Shown piece after piece: positions 22,994 to 33,935 of a DNA stretch of 64,000 nt. Each line of letters begins with the position of its first letter. The first letter of the stretch is position 1. Below the pieces are notes generated by a model. The model did not search any database. It was not told where the DNA came from and saw only the letters and a list, made by a program, of their open reading frames with translations. Both the position numbers and the translations under genes were made by a program. The DNA comes from Hyphodiscus hymeniophilus (lineage: Eukaryota > Ascomycota > Leotiomycetes > Helotiales > Hyphodiscaceae). The stretch spans positions 930,001 through 994,000 of the forward strand of contig VNKQ01000006.1 of assembly GCA_016508695.1 (NCBI GenBank). Reading direction: 5' to 3'.

Positions 22994-24477
22994 CTTTGCC
23001 TCTTGTTTGGGTTCCTTAAAGCGAAAGATACGGGTGATGAGGAACCTTTTTGAGAAGTTTGAAAACTTTGTAGGTTCTCACACATAATCGTGCTGAGGCA
23101 GAAACAGACTCCGGAGTCCAGTAGCCGTATATTTGTGCCAATTGAGCTCGAAGCCGAAGCTCAGCTCTACGCTATCTACGGACATGGCGGGATGATGGTG
23201 CAACAAAGGGTCGGTTCTGCGCAATCCTTGTGCTGGTCAGCCTTGCCTGCTTCTGTCGAACGGGGCGGGGCCATTGTGCGATAGGTATTGTAGTGGTGCT
23301 GCAACTCAGCACGGTAGTTGGAACCCAACGGGAGGGCAGTGTTTGTCTAGGTCAAAGATGCGGGCGTCAATCCTTAAGCACGTCAGTTTTTAGACGTCTG
23401 AGCTAATACCACGTGACATCTTCAAATATCCGGTGCCTTGTAGTGAGATGGTCCAATGGGAGTAAGAAAGCAATCATTACGCTCCGGCTCGGTTCTTCTG
23501 CTTTCCTTCATCCAGACCCTGCATGGATGTGGAAATACGAAAGAAACGAGGCGTTTTGGCCCACCCCACTACATCAACGACACTAGTACCGTGCTAGTAG
23601 AGTGAGACGAGGAGGGGTAAGGCTGGATTTCAGCCTCGTCTGCCTGCCGAGCTACTATCTGTTGGTTGGTAGGTATGTCAAAAGAACAAATTAACTCGAA
23701 TATCCCCTCCAGCCTACTCTTCTTTGTTCGAGCTGCCCGCCCTGCCAACTTTCGTCATTTTCAGCGAAAAAGACGCATTGCACCTTGGTCACGTAGGGGC
23801 TATTGTCTAGAACAAACAAAACCCATGCACGAAGACGGTGAGTCCATCAACGTTGTCTAGCTGCCGGATGGAAACTCCTGAACTCGAGCAGCATGCACAC
23901 CCCACGGGCATCATGCACAGATACATGCATGTCTCAACTCTCGAGCCACCAAAACCGGTAGCACCAATGGCCGGCTGTGCACTCCGGTCCAGTGCAGGGC
24001 TAGCCCCTTTTGATTACCCGGTAGCGATGACGACCGATCTGAGATCCCGTTACTTACCCTTGGGATCGTACTGTATAGAGTCATGGACGTCTGCTGGGAT
24101 TTGAGTAGGGAGGGATTTAGACTGTGAATGGGTTTTCATGCAAGCCTGAGGGCATTGTCACTTGACGAGATTGCGGAATTGTATGGTGTTTTGAGTCACT
24201 GCTGGGACAGATTTGCCAGATTGGAGAGTGAATGGAACGGATCTCAGCAGGAACTGTATTTGATACCATATGGAGTAGCCGTTGAACACCTTAATCCACA
24301 TAGCCGATCTTTCCCACTCCCCAACATTCACTTTGAAACAAAGTCCGCCTTATCTACGTACATACCTAGATATTGCACCCGCATCTCCACATCCCCACAA
24401 CTCCACAACTCATAACGAAGTCTCACAGTCTCACTGTCTATCTCCTTCTCAGAGTGGTCCAATCTCTACCTAAATGA
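22994..24477. promoter_or_regulatory. Promoter region of the SfnB-like gene and 3' flank of the transporter
   Basis: A 1.5-kb gene-free interval. Clustered catgca words occur at about 23890-23935 and a CCGG-rich patch at about 23965-23990. No site can be assigned to a known factor. The small open frames lack domains. Confidence 0.35.
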
Positions 24478-25431
24478 CTACTCTTTCGACTCACGATCCT
24501 TCTTCTTGATGAAGAAGCGACTCGTGTCACCCATTGGAAAACGGAAGAACAACGTAGTCTGACACATGAGATGTGCAACCGTGTAGTAGCCCAGTAGACC
24601 CGCCACAAATGCACACGCGCCTCCCGCTTTCTTAAGTCCAGTGGATGCAGACACATCGCCATCAGCCGCTGCAAAGTACGATGCTGCCACGAGACCAAAG
24701 GCGAGTTCGACAAAGAAGAAGATTCCAATGTAGACAAGATTGATGGCGAGTGACCCGAGCAGGAAGAAAGTATTGAACACAGTCCACATCAAGACGAAGA
24801 ATCCGAGTGCGTTATTGTATTCAGGCGTGTCGGTTCCGTAGGCATCTGATACGCCGAATATTGGTGTGATAATGGCACCGAATCCGCCATAGAAGAAACC
24901 TGTCCAAGTCAGTGGATTTTGACAAGACGGGAGAAAGGTAATACATACCGAAAGCACTAAGCGCAGTGTATCCGAAAGAGTTTCCCAGAACTAATTCCCA
25001 TTGCGCCGATATGACCATTCCAATACCAGCAACTACGTTGCCGTTAGCTAGGGAATTGAAAATCAGAGATGTCTCCTTACCGAAGAAGAAGTTCCCAATG
25101 TAAACATTCGTGATGGTTACACCACGAAACTCCATCAATGACAACGCAAGAGTCGTCAATGTCGTCGCAAAAGCTCCAATGGCTAATGCAGTCTATTGAA
25201 GCATCAGTCAAGCGCCCATCACTGGGGGATATCTACACATACAGGGCTCCCGAGAGTGCTTTTCACGGTACTGGGTACGAAGAATGGGTAAGGCTTGCCC
25301 GGAGAAGTCGCCAGTCCATTTTCTGTTGTTTGGGAAGTGAGTTTTGGATAGATGGGATAGATGTATCGATTTGCTTCTTCAATACTGCTCCGTGAAACGA
25401 TGTTCCGTCTGACACTGTCTGCTGATGACAT
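24478..25431 (-). CDS. GPR1/FUN34/YaaH-family membrane transporter
   Basis: Four exons (25431-25243, 25192-25081, 25032-24949, 24899-24478) give 268 aa. The introns are 48-50 nt, including a perfect AGCTAAC branch in the second. After a cytosolic N-terminus come about six membrane helices: TALAIGAFATTLTTLALSL, FFFVAGIGMVISAQWEL (created by splicing), YTALSAFGFFYGGFGAI, the NNALGFFVLMWTVFNTFFLL helix, AINLVYIGIFFFVELAFGLVA, and a last helix ending in a basic KKKDRESKE tail. Families of this type move acetate, succinate or ammonium in yeasts; the canonical NPAPLGL motif is replaced here by a divergent GSPTAL. The gene shares a 794-bp divergent promoter with the MDR gene. The cargo is unknown, possibly a small organic acid or sulfur compound (inference). 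Confidence 0.88.
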
Positions 25432-26225
25432 GCTTATGGCCTCTATTGATGATATGATAGTTTAATAATCAGTGATGTGACTATTCTCTCGAAGGATCCG
25501 TTGTTGGTAGATATGAATTCAAGTCTGGCTGTTGATCCTCTACGAAGGTAGGATTGCTGGGATCGTCCAAAATTCTTTACCAGAACCAAGAAGTCCACAT
25601 ATTGTGCATACAGAGGCTGGTAAGACGCCATGTTCTGGAATCATGGCAAGGGGGCCTGGGAACCCTACACAATGCCGAGCCAACTTTCAATCCAACGTTG
25701 TAGATCGGAAGGGACCTTTGGTGGGACAAGACTGAAGATCCATGAATTGACTTGGAGTACGTACTACGACGGAATGCCGTACGGATAATAGCATTCTACT
25801 TGCACTAAGCTGCAGGTGAAGACGTGGGGAGGGAGGGGTCGTCAAAGGAGGAGTTGACGTCTGCGCGCTAGCGGCATCACGCAATACATCGCCTACTTTG
25901 GCTCACCTTCTTGCTTCTACCGGAGAGAAATCCTACCGTGTCTCCCTTCAGAAGCCTAAGTGGATAGAAAAAGTGAAAGAGTAAAAGAAAAAAAAAGAGA
26001 TCATCGCTGAGCCAATAATTTCTTGTGTCTGACGTGCCACCTTGGGAGTCGATCTCACACATGGCTGCTTAACTTCCGGACATTACTCGATCAACTATCG
26101 AAGCACCGAGGCCGGATTGACCCCAACGTTACTTTGCAGCTGTTACGCATTCTCGCATCGGGCAAGACTTATGGGAGTATCGCGGGGAGCCGTCAGACAT
26201 CCAGGAACTCACGGCGCATATCAGA
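25432..26225. promoter_or_regulatory. Shared divergent promoter of transporter and MDR gene
   Basis: This 794-bp interval separates two outward-facing gene pairs. At 25770-25779 lies CGGAATGCCG, an inverted CGG pair with a 4-base gap, the kind of site bound by Zn2Cys6 dimers. A GTACGTAC palindrome lies just before it. The rest shows no gene. Confidence 0.35.
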
Positions 26226-27675
26226 ATGTCTAAGTTTCAATTGCTTGAAGACGTTCTTACACCTCCTCAAACTCCACCATGGGAGCGAGAGGTGCTCGTC
26301 CACTCTTGGCCAGAACCAGAGTTCGTACCTGAGGAGACAGTACCTGCGAGACAGTATAAGAATGGTCGCATTGAGAGCTTGGAAGATCTTGATGATGTCC
26401 AAGAAGTTCTGCTCTTGCATGCGCCTAAACAAAAATATGCTCATGTCAAGAAGCACCCAATACCGAGTCTGAAGAACGATAGGGAGATGTTGGTCCAAGT
26501 TGAGGTAGTGGGACTGAATCCCATAGACTGGAAGGCACCGTACGTACCGCTAGAAAGCTGGCAGCCGGGATACGCGGCTGACTTGTTAAAAGGGATTTTG
26601 GATTTGGGCTACCCAACTTGCCTTGCATCAGTGGACGGGATCTGGCAGGCAGGGTTGTTGATGCGCCAAAGACGAGTTCGCGTTTTAAAGTCGGTGATAA
26701 TGTGAGTAGTTTGGGCAAAGATAGTCAGGCTTGAATTGATGAGCAGCAGGTCATAGCAATTTCCACAGACTATCGCGATTCGCGAAAAGCCGCATACCAG
26801 CAATACGCTGTTGTATCCGACTTCAACGCCTGCAAAATTCCAAGCAGCCTAAGAGCTGAGGAGGCGGCGCCGCTCGGTGTGGCTTTTGTCGCAGCTGCAC
26901 TCGGCCTTGGAATATGTATAGGATTGGATTTTCGGGTATTGAATTCCGGGCCTCGTGGTCCAGACCTTCTTCGCACAATTCGGTCTTTGACGCGAAATGC
27001 ACTGCCAGAGGATATACATGCCGAATGCTTTGATGGAGTCAGGGAGAATGAAAGAGCGAAAGAGGGTGACTGGATCGCGATCTGGGGAGGTAAGGTGTTC
27101 AAAGATTCCCTGCAGACGACACACTAACAATCATAGGCTCCTCTGCTTCAGGTTGTTGTGCAGTTCAGCTGGCAAAGTTATGTGGGCTTAGGGTCATAGC
27201 TGTGATCGATGTTGCGCGGAGTGGAGAGAGGATGCTTCGACATGGTGCAGACTTGCTGGTAGACCGACTTGATACCGAGCGTGCCATCTCGATCGTCAAG
27301 AGCATCACGCAGGGAAAACTGCGATTCGGACTCGATACTAGAGGGAAGGAGACAGCGACGTTGTTAGCTCAAGCTATGCAAGCTGAGGATGAAGGAGGAG
27401 AGAAGCGGGCGCATCTCGTTGGATTGACAGGATTGCCAAATCAGCCTGTAAATGGCGTCGTCACGCATTCCGTTCCCATTAAAGCCTTCCACGAAGCACC
27501 CCGAGTCGGCGAAGGATTGACAATCTGGTTGGAGAAGCTCTTGGAGCAGAAGCTGCTTGCAACGCCTGATATTGAAGTTGCTACGGGTGGATTGGGTGGG
27601 ATAAACGACGCATTGGACAGACTTCGAGATGGGACAGTCAATGGGCCCCGAATTGTGGTTCCTTTGCGAGTGTAA
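26226..27675 (+). CDS. Zinc-independent MDR / trans-enoyl-reductase-like oxidoreductase
   Basis: Four exons (26226-26539, 26593-26701, 26750-27089, 27137-27675) encode 433 aa. Splicing is required to recover the fold: the first intron restores NPIDWKAPDFGFGLP and a GRDLAG motif, the second restores RFKVGDNVIAISTDYRD, and the third completes the nucleotide-binding loop WGGSSASGCCAVQLAKLCG. These are hallmarks of medium-chain dehydrogenases of the enoyl reductase/quinone reductase type (ToxD- or LovC-like), which use NADPH and lack the catalytic zinc cysteines. The C-terminus (DALDRLRDGTVNGPRIVVPLRV) is typical. Partners such as polyketide synthases are absent from this window, so a secondary-metabolite role is unsupported. 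Position suggests association with the flanking SfnG-like gene. Confidence 0.9.
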
Positions 27676-28483
27676 ATATCTTGTTTCACATATACATCAT
27701 GATGGATAGATAGAAGACGGATGCGATCAATGCAGCATTAGCGTCTTGTGGCCATGAATGAATGCTGAACTATCACGCACGACCATTTACAGTATTTCTC
27801 TACCTCGTTGGCGCTGGAGCTGAGGGTACGGTACCTATCAAAAGGGGTGCATTTAGCGGAAGGTGGGATGATAGGAATAGTCTACAAGGATAAACACACG
27901 CATTTTAGATTCCGAATACCAGGATCACCATCAGAAGAAGTTTCCTTCTTTCTGCTCCCATCGTTACTCCCCACGCCGAGTCCTAATACGCAAGCAAGGT
28001 CTAGACCTCGGTGATTCTCCATACGACATACGGGCGTTATGGAGGATGCAACTGCCAGCGGGCCGTCTCTACCAAGTGCCAGCTACGGCTCTTGTTTTGC
28101 TGAAGTAAATAAGATGCGGAGTAGATCTACGAAGGAGGTACCTTCCTTCTAGCTCTTGCTTGATTGTACTGTAGCGCTGGATTGCACCATGGCTACCATG
28201 CGCGCACGCCACGACCCCTCCTTTCTGCACCACACAAGGATTGCGCCAGAGCGCCATCATTGTTCTCAGCCTTGCATGCTCTTGTGCATGGATGACGGAG
28301 CTAGCTATCCTCATAGAATTTGCTGATGGGATTGGGGTTGTAGGGTTGATTACCTGCCTACTATCATTCCCTCTCTCACAAGTTTCTATCCCAAATCCTT
28401 TTTAAGATCTTTTTGGGCGCGTTACCCTTTCTAGTTTTACCCTCTCAAGTTCTCGCACTGCTCTGGCGTATTTTGCTTTCAAG
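27676..28483 (+). promoter_or_regulatory. Intergenic region upstream of the SfnG-like gene
   Basis: An 808-bp space with no supported gene. It ends in a pyrimidine-rich leader. A near-palindrome, catggctaccatg, lies at about 28188-28200, but it does not fit the 10-bp CYS3/MetR consensus. Confidence 0.35.
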
Positions 28484-30019
28484 ATGGCCACTACAACTAT
28501 CACGATCCGGACAAATGGTGAGAGCACTGTGATCGAAACCACTGACAGCACATTGGGCAGTGCCAATGGAGACGTTAATGGCAATGTCAAGAACTGGACG
28601 AACACCATTACAAACGGCCAATCGAACGACAATGTTAACGGCTACATCTTTGGCCACGGGCAGACAGATGGGCAACATTTCAACGCTGCACCAGATGTTA
28701 ACGATGACCCCAATCGTGTGAAGTTCGCATACTGGGTGCCTAACGTCTCTGGGGGTTTGGTCATCTCAAAGATCCCACAGAGAACAAAGTAGGCCCATCA
28801 TTGCTCCCCGCAGACTTTGCTTACCTGGTAGGTGGGACTACGAGTCCAACGTGCGTTATGCTCAGACGGCTGAGAACGTCGGATTCGAGTTCGCCCTTTC
28901 TCAGATCCGCTTCATGGCGGGGTATGGAGCCGTAAGTGTGACTTGAATCGACAATGTCAATGATCACTGATTTACAAATCAGGAAAACCAACAAGAGTCT
29001 GTCTCCTTCTCTCAAGCGCTTCTCCACAATACCAAGAAGCTCAACGTTATTGCTGCCCTTCTCCCTGGCCCCTGGAACCCAGCTGTTGCCGCCAAACAGA
29101 TCGCGAGTATCGACCACTACACCAATGGTCGCATCTCGGTGAACGTCGTGTCGGGCTGGTTTAAGGCAGAGTTCACAAGCATTGGACAATGGTGGCTCGA
29201 GCATGCTGAGCGCTACCGGTATGACGGCCACTTTCCATTTCCCGTATTCTTAATGTGCCACCTGCTAACATCCCCCATAGACGCAGCAGAGAGTTCATCG
29301 AATGTCTCCGAGGGATTTGGACCAATGATAAATTCACTTACAAAGGTGATTTCTACCAATTTCACGACTATCCACTGTCCCCGAAACCCCTCAGCCTCCC
29401 CGGCCGACCACATCCTCTCATCTTCCAAGGTGGAAATTCCGTCGATGCTCGCGAAAATGGTGCCAACGCATCAGATTACTACTTCATGAACGGCAACACT
29501 CTTGAAGGCTTCCAGGAACAGATCGCTGATGTCAAAGAACGAGCTCGAAAGGTCGGTCGCGATGGCCTGATCAAATTCGCTGTCAACGGATTCTGTATAG
29601 TAAAAGGAACCGAAGAAGAAGCCATCCAGCTGCTGGGTGAGATACAAGGCAAAGCAGATAGAGAAGCCGTAAACGCTTTCGGGGATGCGGTCAAACAAGC
29701 CGGTGCTTCTACAGGGAACAAGAAAGGCATGTGGGCTGACAGCAAGTTCGAAGATCTGGTTCAATACAATGACGGATTCAAGACGAAGCTTATTGGTACG
29801 AAAGAGCAAGTTGCTGATCGTATCCTGCTGCTCAAGAGTCTGGGTATTGATATTGTGCTGCTTGCTTTCTTGCATTACGAGGAAGACATCGAGGATTTTG
29901 GGGCACAGGTCTTACCGCTGGTCCGGAAGTTGGAGAAGGAGGGACGAGGAAAGAATGCCGAAGATGAGATTGCGCGAACCGGGGAGGTTTATAGAGCAAG
30001 GAAGGTCGAGGCTAAGTAG
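28484..30019 (+). CDS. SfnG-like FMNH2-dependent dimethylsulfone (alkanesulfonate-type) monooxygenase
   Basis: Four exons (28484-28788, 28832-28931, 28983-29218, 29281-30019) give 459 aa. The TIM-barrel luciferase-like body closely follows bacterial SfnG: KFAYWVPNVSGGLVISKIPQRT, WDYESNVRYAQTAENVGFEFAL, FMAGYGAENQQESVSF, INVIAALLPGPWNPAVAAKQ-type strand, GRISVNVVSGWFKAEF, RYRRSREFIECLRGIW, and LIFQGGNSVDARENGA. SfnG converts dimethylsulfone to methanesulfinate using reduced FMN and O2 supplied by a reductase. The first 74 or so residues are an Asn/Thr/Gly-rich extension absent from bacterial proteins. No targeting signal is obvious. Introns of 43-62 nt show that the gene is established in a eukaryotic genome even if it was acquired from bacteria. 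Confidence 0.93.
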
Positions 30020-30684
30020 TTCGTTCATTGTCTTCGCCGGTCAGACTGCCTTAATTTTGCTTCCTCACGGTTTTCTGTGGCTTATGGGCTTTAAAGATAC
30101 TACTCCGTGCAATATCAAGCGCTTGCTAAAATAATTGAAAAAATTTCCTCATTTCAAAACTCTCATTTACTGTTCTCAGTATGTCATCACATGACATAAT
30201 ACAACGGAATCGTTCGTCAATGAGGCTACTTGTTAGGCTATCATTGCCAATCCAGAATAGTTTAGTGGTCTTGGGAAAAGAATGATAACGCTTTGTGGGA
30301 GGAGGCAACGCTGGATTTCTGGCATGGAAAGTTTGGGTGGCGCATTGTTGACCAAAAATCTCGGATTGAAGCACGAGAAGCGTTTAGTCAGTCATTGGTT
30401 GGGCTGAATCAAAAGCGCTCCAATTTCGTCGAGAAAAGATCACAGATAATGTTTAGATGAATGAGTGTAAGGGGTTTTTTGATATTCTGAGGGTATATCG
30501 AAGGTTCAGATAGTTGCTGACGACGAACGCGAGAGAAGGTTTGCTTACTCAAATACATGCAGATGGGATATGGAAATTCTGTAATAGGATACAGCTTGGA
30601 CACTTTCCAACAAAGATTTGATCATGTATATGTACAGCGAATATAACCGTCTCCGACGTGTTATATCGGTAACTCCTGATACTT
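30020..30684. other. Intergenic, 3' flanks of convergent genes
   Basis: This lies between the 3' ends of the SfnG-like and expansin-like genes. It is AT-leaning, with no gene supported. Confidence 0.45.
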
Positions 30685-31853
30685 CTAAGCTTCACAAGCT
30701 TCAACAAATACAGTGACTGTGGAGCGAGATGGTGCTAAGGTGATTGGGGTGATTGGGGCTAAGATGGACGAGGGTGTGTTGAGTACGCTCGTAGTGGGAG
30801 CGGGGGAAGTTGGAATGGTTGAGGAGGCAAGAGCTGTCGGTGTCACGTACACCTCACTCACGCTGGTCTCAACGAAGTCGCCGCCAGGATACGCTGTTGA
30901 GGAAGCAACTGGAGCTTCAGATGTGGTGAGGATGACTACCGGAGCCTGTGAAGTGGTTGAAATGGAGGTTACTGGGGACTTTGAAGCTTTCGAGACCACG
31001 GCTGGAGTAGTCGGGGATGGCGCTGCCGCTGCCGACGTGGTGGGAGAAACAACAGCAGATTTTGTAGACGCAACAGCAGATGATCCAAAATTGCTCGACG
31101 CTGTGGTAGAAGCTCCGCTACTGATCCCAACGTTATTCACGATAACAATATCGCCATCCACGCTGATTATTTTGACATCGACTGTCGTTGTGCCAAAACC
31201 GCTCGAGTTCTCGAAGAAGTTGTAGGTTTGGCGAGTGGTTGTTTGCCACGTGCTGCCTCCATCTGTGCTGACATCGAGACTGGCCACAGCCTTATTGGCA
31301 TTGATGACTTGCATGGAGAACCAGTATGCCGAAACACCTTCCTTGTTATGGACTGAGAGGGCTGAAGTGATAGGGCAATCAACGTAGTCCCATGTTACAT
31401 CGATAATACCCGTGGAAGGGTTGGCAAGATCGGCGAAAGCATCGGGAAAGAGGTCGAGATGGTTAGTGCCGCATCCAGGGCATTCGTCGACGATCTAGGA
31501 GTATCTATCAGAAATGTTGGCTTCGTCCATATGAGGTCTGCATACCATTGCGAGAATAGAATTTCCGGATGGACCGGTAACTGAGACGCAAGCGCCACAA
31601 TTTGCGGAATTGTCCCAATTGGAATCTGACAATGCAGTGGCGAGAATGTTGGATGGGAGAGTATATGTAGAGAAAGAACAAGCACCTCCTGCAACGTTTC
31701 CTCCCTTGGTCAAGATCAGTATTCGAGATCAGATGAGGAAGCTGGGTATCATACATAGAAGGTTGCTTCTCCTGAGAGACTTCTCTTGCCAAGTACAGCA
31801 CCATTAGCCAACGTCAAGAGACCCGTGCAAAAAAGAGCCGACGAGAAATGCAT
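30685..31853 (-). CDS. Secreted expansin-like protein (RlpA-like DPBB plus CBM63-like domain)
   Basis: Three exons (31853-31755, 31704-31546, 31494-30685) encode 355 aa. The N-terminus MHFSSALFCTGLLTLANG is a signal peptide, followed by a Lys-Arg pair. The double-psi beta-barrel domain begins GEATFYGGNVAGGACSFS, carries NCGACVSVTGPSG, and has the DECPGCGTNHLDL motif with the aspartate expected in expansin/GH45-like folds. A second beta domain (YWFSMQVINANKAVASLDVS, STWQTTTRQTYNFFE) resembles CBM63. A long Ser/Thr/Pro/Val linker to the C-terminus is probably O-glycosylated. Such proteins loosen plant or microbial cell walls without hydrolysis. No GPI signal is evident. All introns are 50-51 nt. 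Confidence 0.9.
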
Positions 31854-32613
31854 TGTGAATATAAACTGGTTGTAAGGACTGTGGGAAAAGAGTGGACGAA
31901 GTCTATGCTTCTTTGCTGGTGGAAAAAAAAATGAAGATGAAAGGAAAGAAGAAGCACTGGCACCTGTAAGATATCATATTTTGAATGGTTCCCAAAAGAA
32001 ATTGAGTTGGTAGATTCAATATATTCGACACTCAGTGGAGGTTTGTTAGTACGGAAGCCCCACTGACGAGATCGAAATCGAGACAAGGGCATGGGCGGGC
32101 AAGGCCAGGAGCCGCCCCTGCAATTTCAAACAAATTGCATCGAGCCGTACGCCTTGATAAGTGATAAGCGATGCAAGGGTATCAGAACTCATCTGTGGAG
32201 AATTATGTCTTTTTCTTGGATTTGCATTTGTAACTCGAGCGTTCATTTCATCTTACAAATGATGAAAAAAGATTCTCGTTTCGTCAATCGAAGAAGCTGA
32301 TGGTTAGACCCAGAGACTTTCCAAGTGAACGGAAGGGACCTCCGCAGTCGAATCAGTGAATACAGGAGCTGAGAGAGTTCTTGAAGATGTGGTGGTAGCA
32401 CTCTAGAAGCCAAATAACTACCTGCCTGCTTGTAGATTTCGCAATACTTCACGACAAAGAAACCACAGATACATAATAATACCAAATAGAAAAGTGCTTT
32501 TAAACGTATTGTATGTGCAAACACCTAGCCACTAATGCAACCCGCAGACAATGGAATCAAATCCCATATCCAATTGCTGAAGAATCTCAATTCTAATCGC
32601 CCAACGGGCATCT
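31854..32613. other. Intergenic, no gene seen
   Basis: It holds the expansin-like gene promoter and the 3' flank of DUG3. An A-run precedes an agaagaagcactgg stretch near 31950. Small frames lack support. Confidence 0.4.
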
Positions 32614-33935
32614 TCAGCTCGACTTCCCATCTCCAGGATATCCAACTGGTTCAATACCAATCAACTTCCCATTACCCACAAGCAGGACTCTATTTTTCTC
32701 AATCAAAGTCCATTCCGAGTCCTTATACGTAGTTGGCTCACTCGCAATAATGAAATGCTCGCCATGCTCCCCAGCATTTCGACTTGCATGTGGATTATGA
32801 CCTTCAGCACCCTTGGCAGCTGTCTTTCCATTCACGCTCTTGCCATTACCCTTTCCATGAGGACCCTTAACACCATCTGGATGATCGGGGTATTGTCTGT
32901 TCATGGTTACACCGGCTGTGTTGGAGTAGTAGAGGGATGGCGGCTGCTCTGTAGCATGATTACGGAAACGGCAGGCTACAAGGCTACGGCCGTCTGTGGC
33001 GGCGATGTTAAGACTAGACCCAGTTAGTGGATTGCTACTAGGATGTGTTAGAAGAGGAGGGCAACGAGTTCAGACGTGAGATCTCCTGCGAGATATTTGG
33101 GTATCCGTACTCATTGGGTTGGGCTCTGTCTTCTAGGACCGAAGCTTGGATTTTAATTATAGTAGCGATGGTTTTGAAGAGCGCATCTTTCAACTGCTCG
33201 GGGGTGTGGTATTCCTCCCATGAAGCAGGAAATGCAGACTCTCCTTCTTCTCCAGAATATGGATTGGGCGTAGTCTTAGTCTGGGTGGGACAGAGGTACG
33301 ACATTAAAAGAGCCGCGAAATGCTCTGTATCTGTTCCACCTTGGATATGTTCGTATGCCTCTTGAGTCATAGCCTCGCACATCTTGCGCTTGATCTTTGC
33401 AAAGTCAGAGATGTAACCATTGTGCATGATCGTATGTATGCCGAACGTGAAAGGGTGATTGTTCGTGGGCGTGATTGCTGTGGCTGTGGCAGCTCGAATG
33501 TGTGCGAACACTACCTTGCTGGACGTGTTGCTGCATATGGAGCGGAAGTTCGAGTCGTGGAGAGGAGGTTGAATGGTCTTGTAGAGCGCGGGGTGGAGAT
33601 TGGGCTTCGCCGCATGGGATTCGTGTTGATTTGGAGTGAAGGTGGTCAAAACGCCTGTATACCATGCCATGCCGAAACCATCGACGTTGAACAGACGATT
33701 GCGAGTTGTGATCTCGGCTTGAGTGGTGTGCTCTGCATGGATACTCGGGTCGTGGGAAAGGAGCTTGGGGAGGTAGTGCTCATGGACTTGCTTGCTGAGA
33801 GAGTGTGCTGGGGCTGTAGGGTGTCGTCAGTTTGGGCCTCGACGGAGGGGAATCAGCATCGCCCAACTTACTGACAAGGACATCCTCAAGGAGGCATGGC
33901 TCCGAGCTGGAGATGTACGCAAACCAACGACACAT
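32614..33935 (-). CDS. DUG3: Dug3-type class II glutamine amidotransferase (glutathione degradation)
   Basis: Three exons (33935-33872, 33813-33111, 33013-32614) encode 388 aa. MCRW at the start exposes Cys2, the N-terminal nucleophile of class II amidotransferases. DGFGMAWYT, VFAHIRAAT, NNHPFTFGIHTIMHNGYISDF and GGTDTEHFAALLM follow in family order. The 97-nt second intron (donor GTACGG, branch CACTAAC, acceptor CTAG) joins PN to DLNIAATDG and avoids two stops. The distal part has RFRNHATEQPPSLYYS and NRQYPDHPDG. In yeast, Dug2-Dug3 cleaves the gamma-glutamyl bond of glutathione in the cytosol, especially under sulfur limitation. A Gly/Lys/Asn-rich insertion near residue 310 looks disordered. 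Confidence 0.92.

Noticed and set aside
28180..28210. CYS3/MetR-type sulfur-control site upstream of SfnG
   Set aside because: The catggctaccatg near-palindrome does not match the 10-bp consensus spacing, so no site is claimed.
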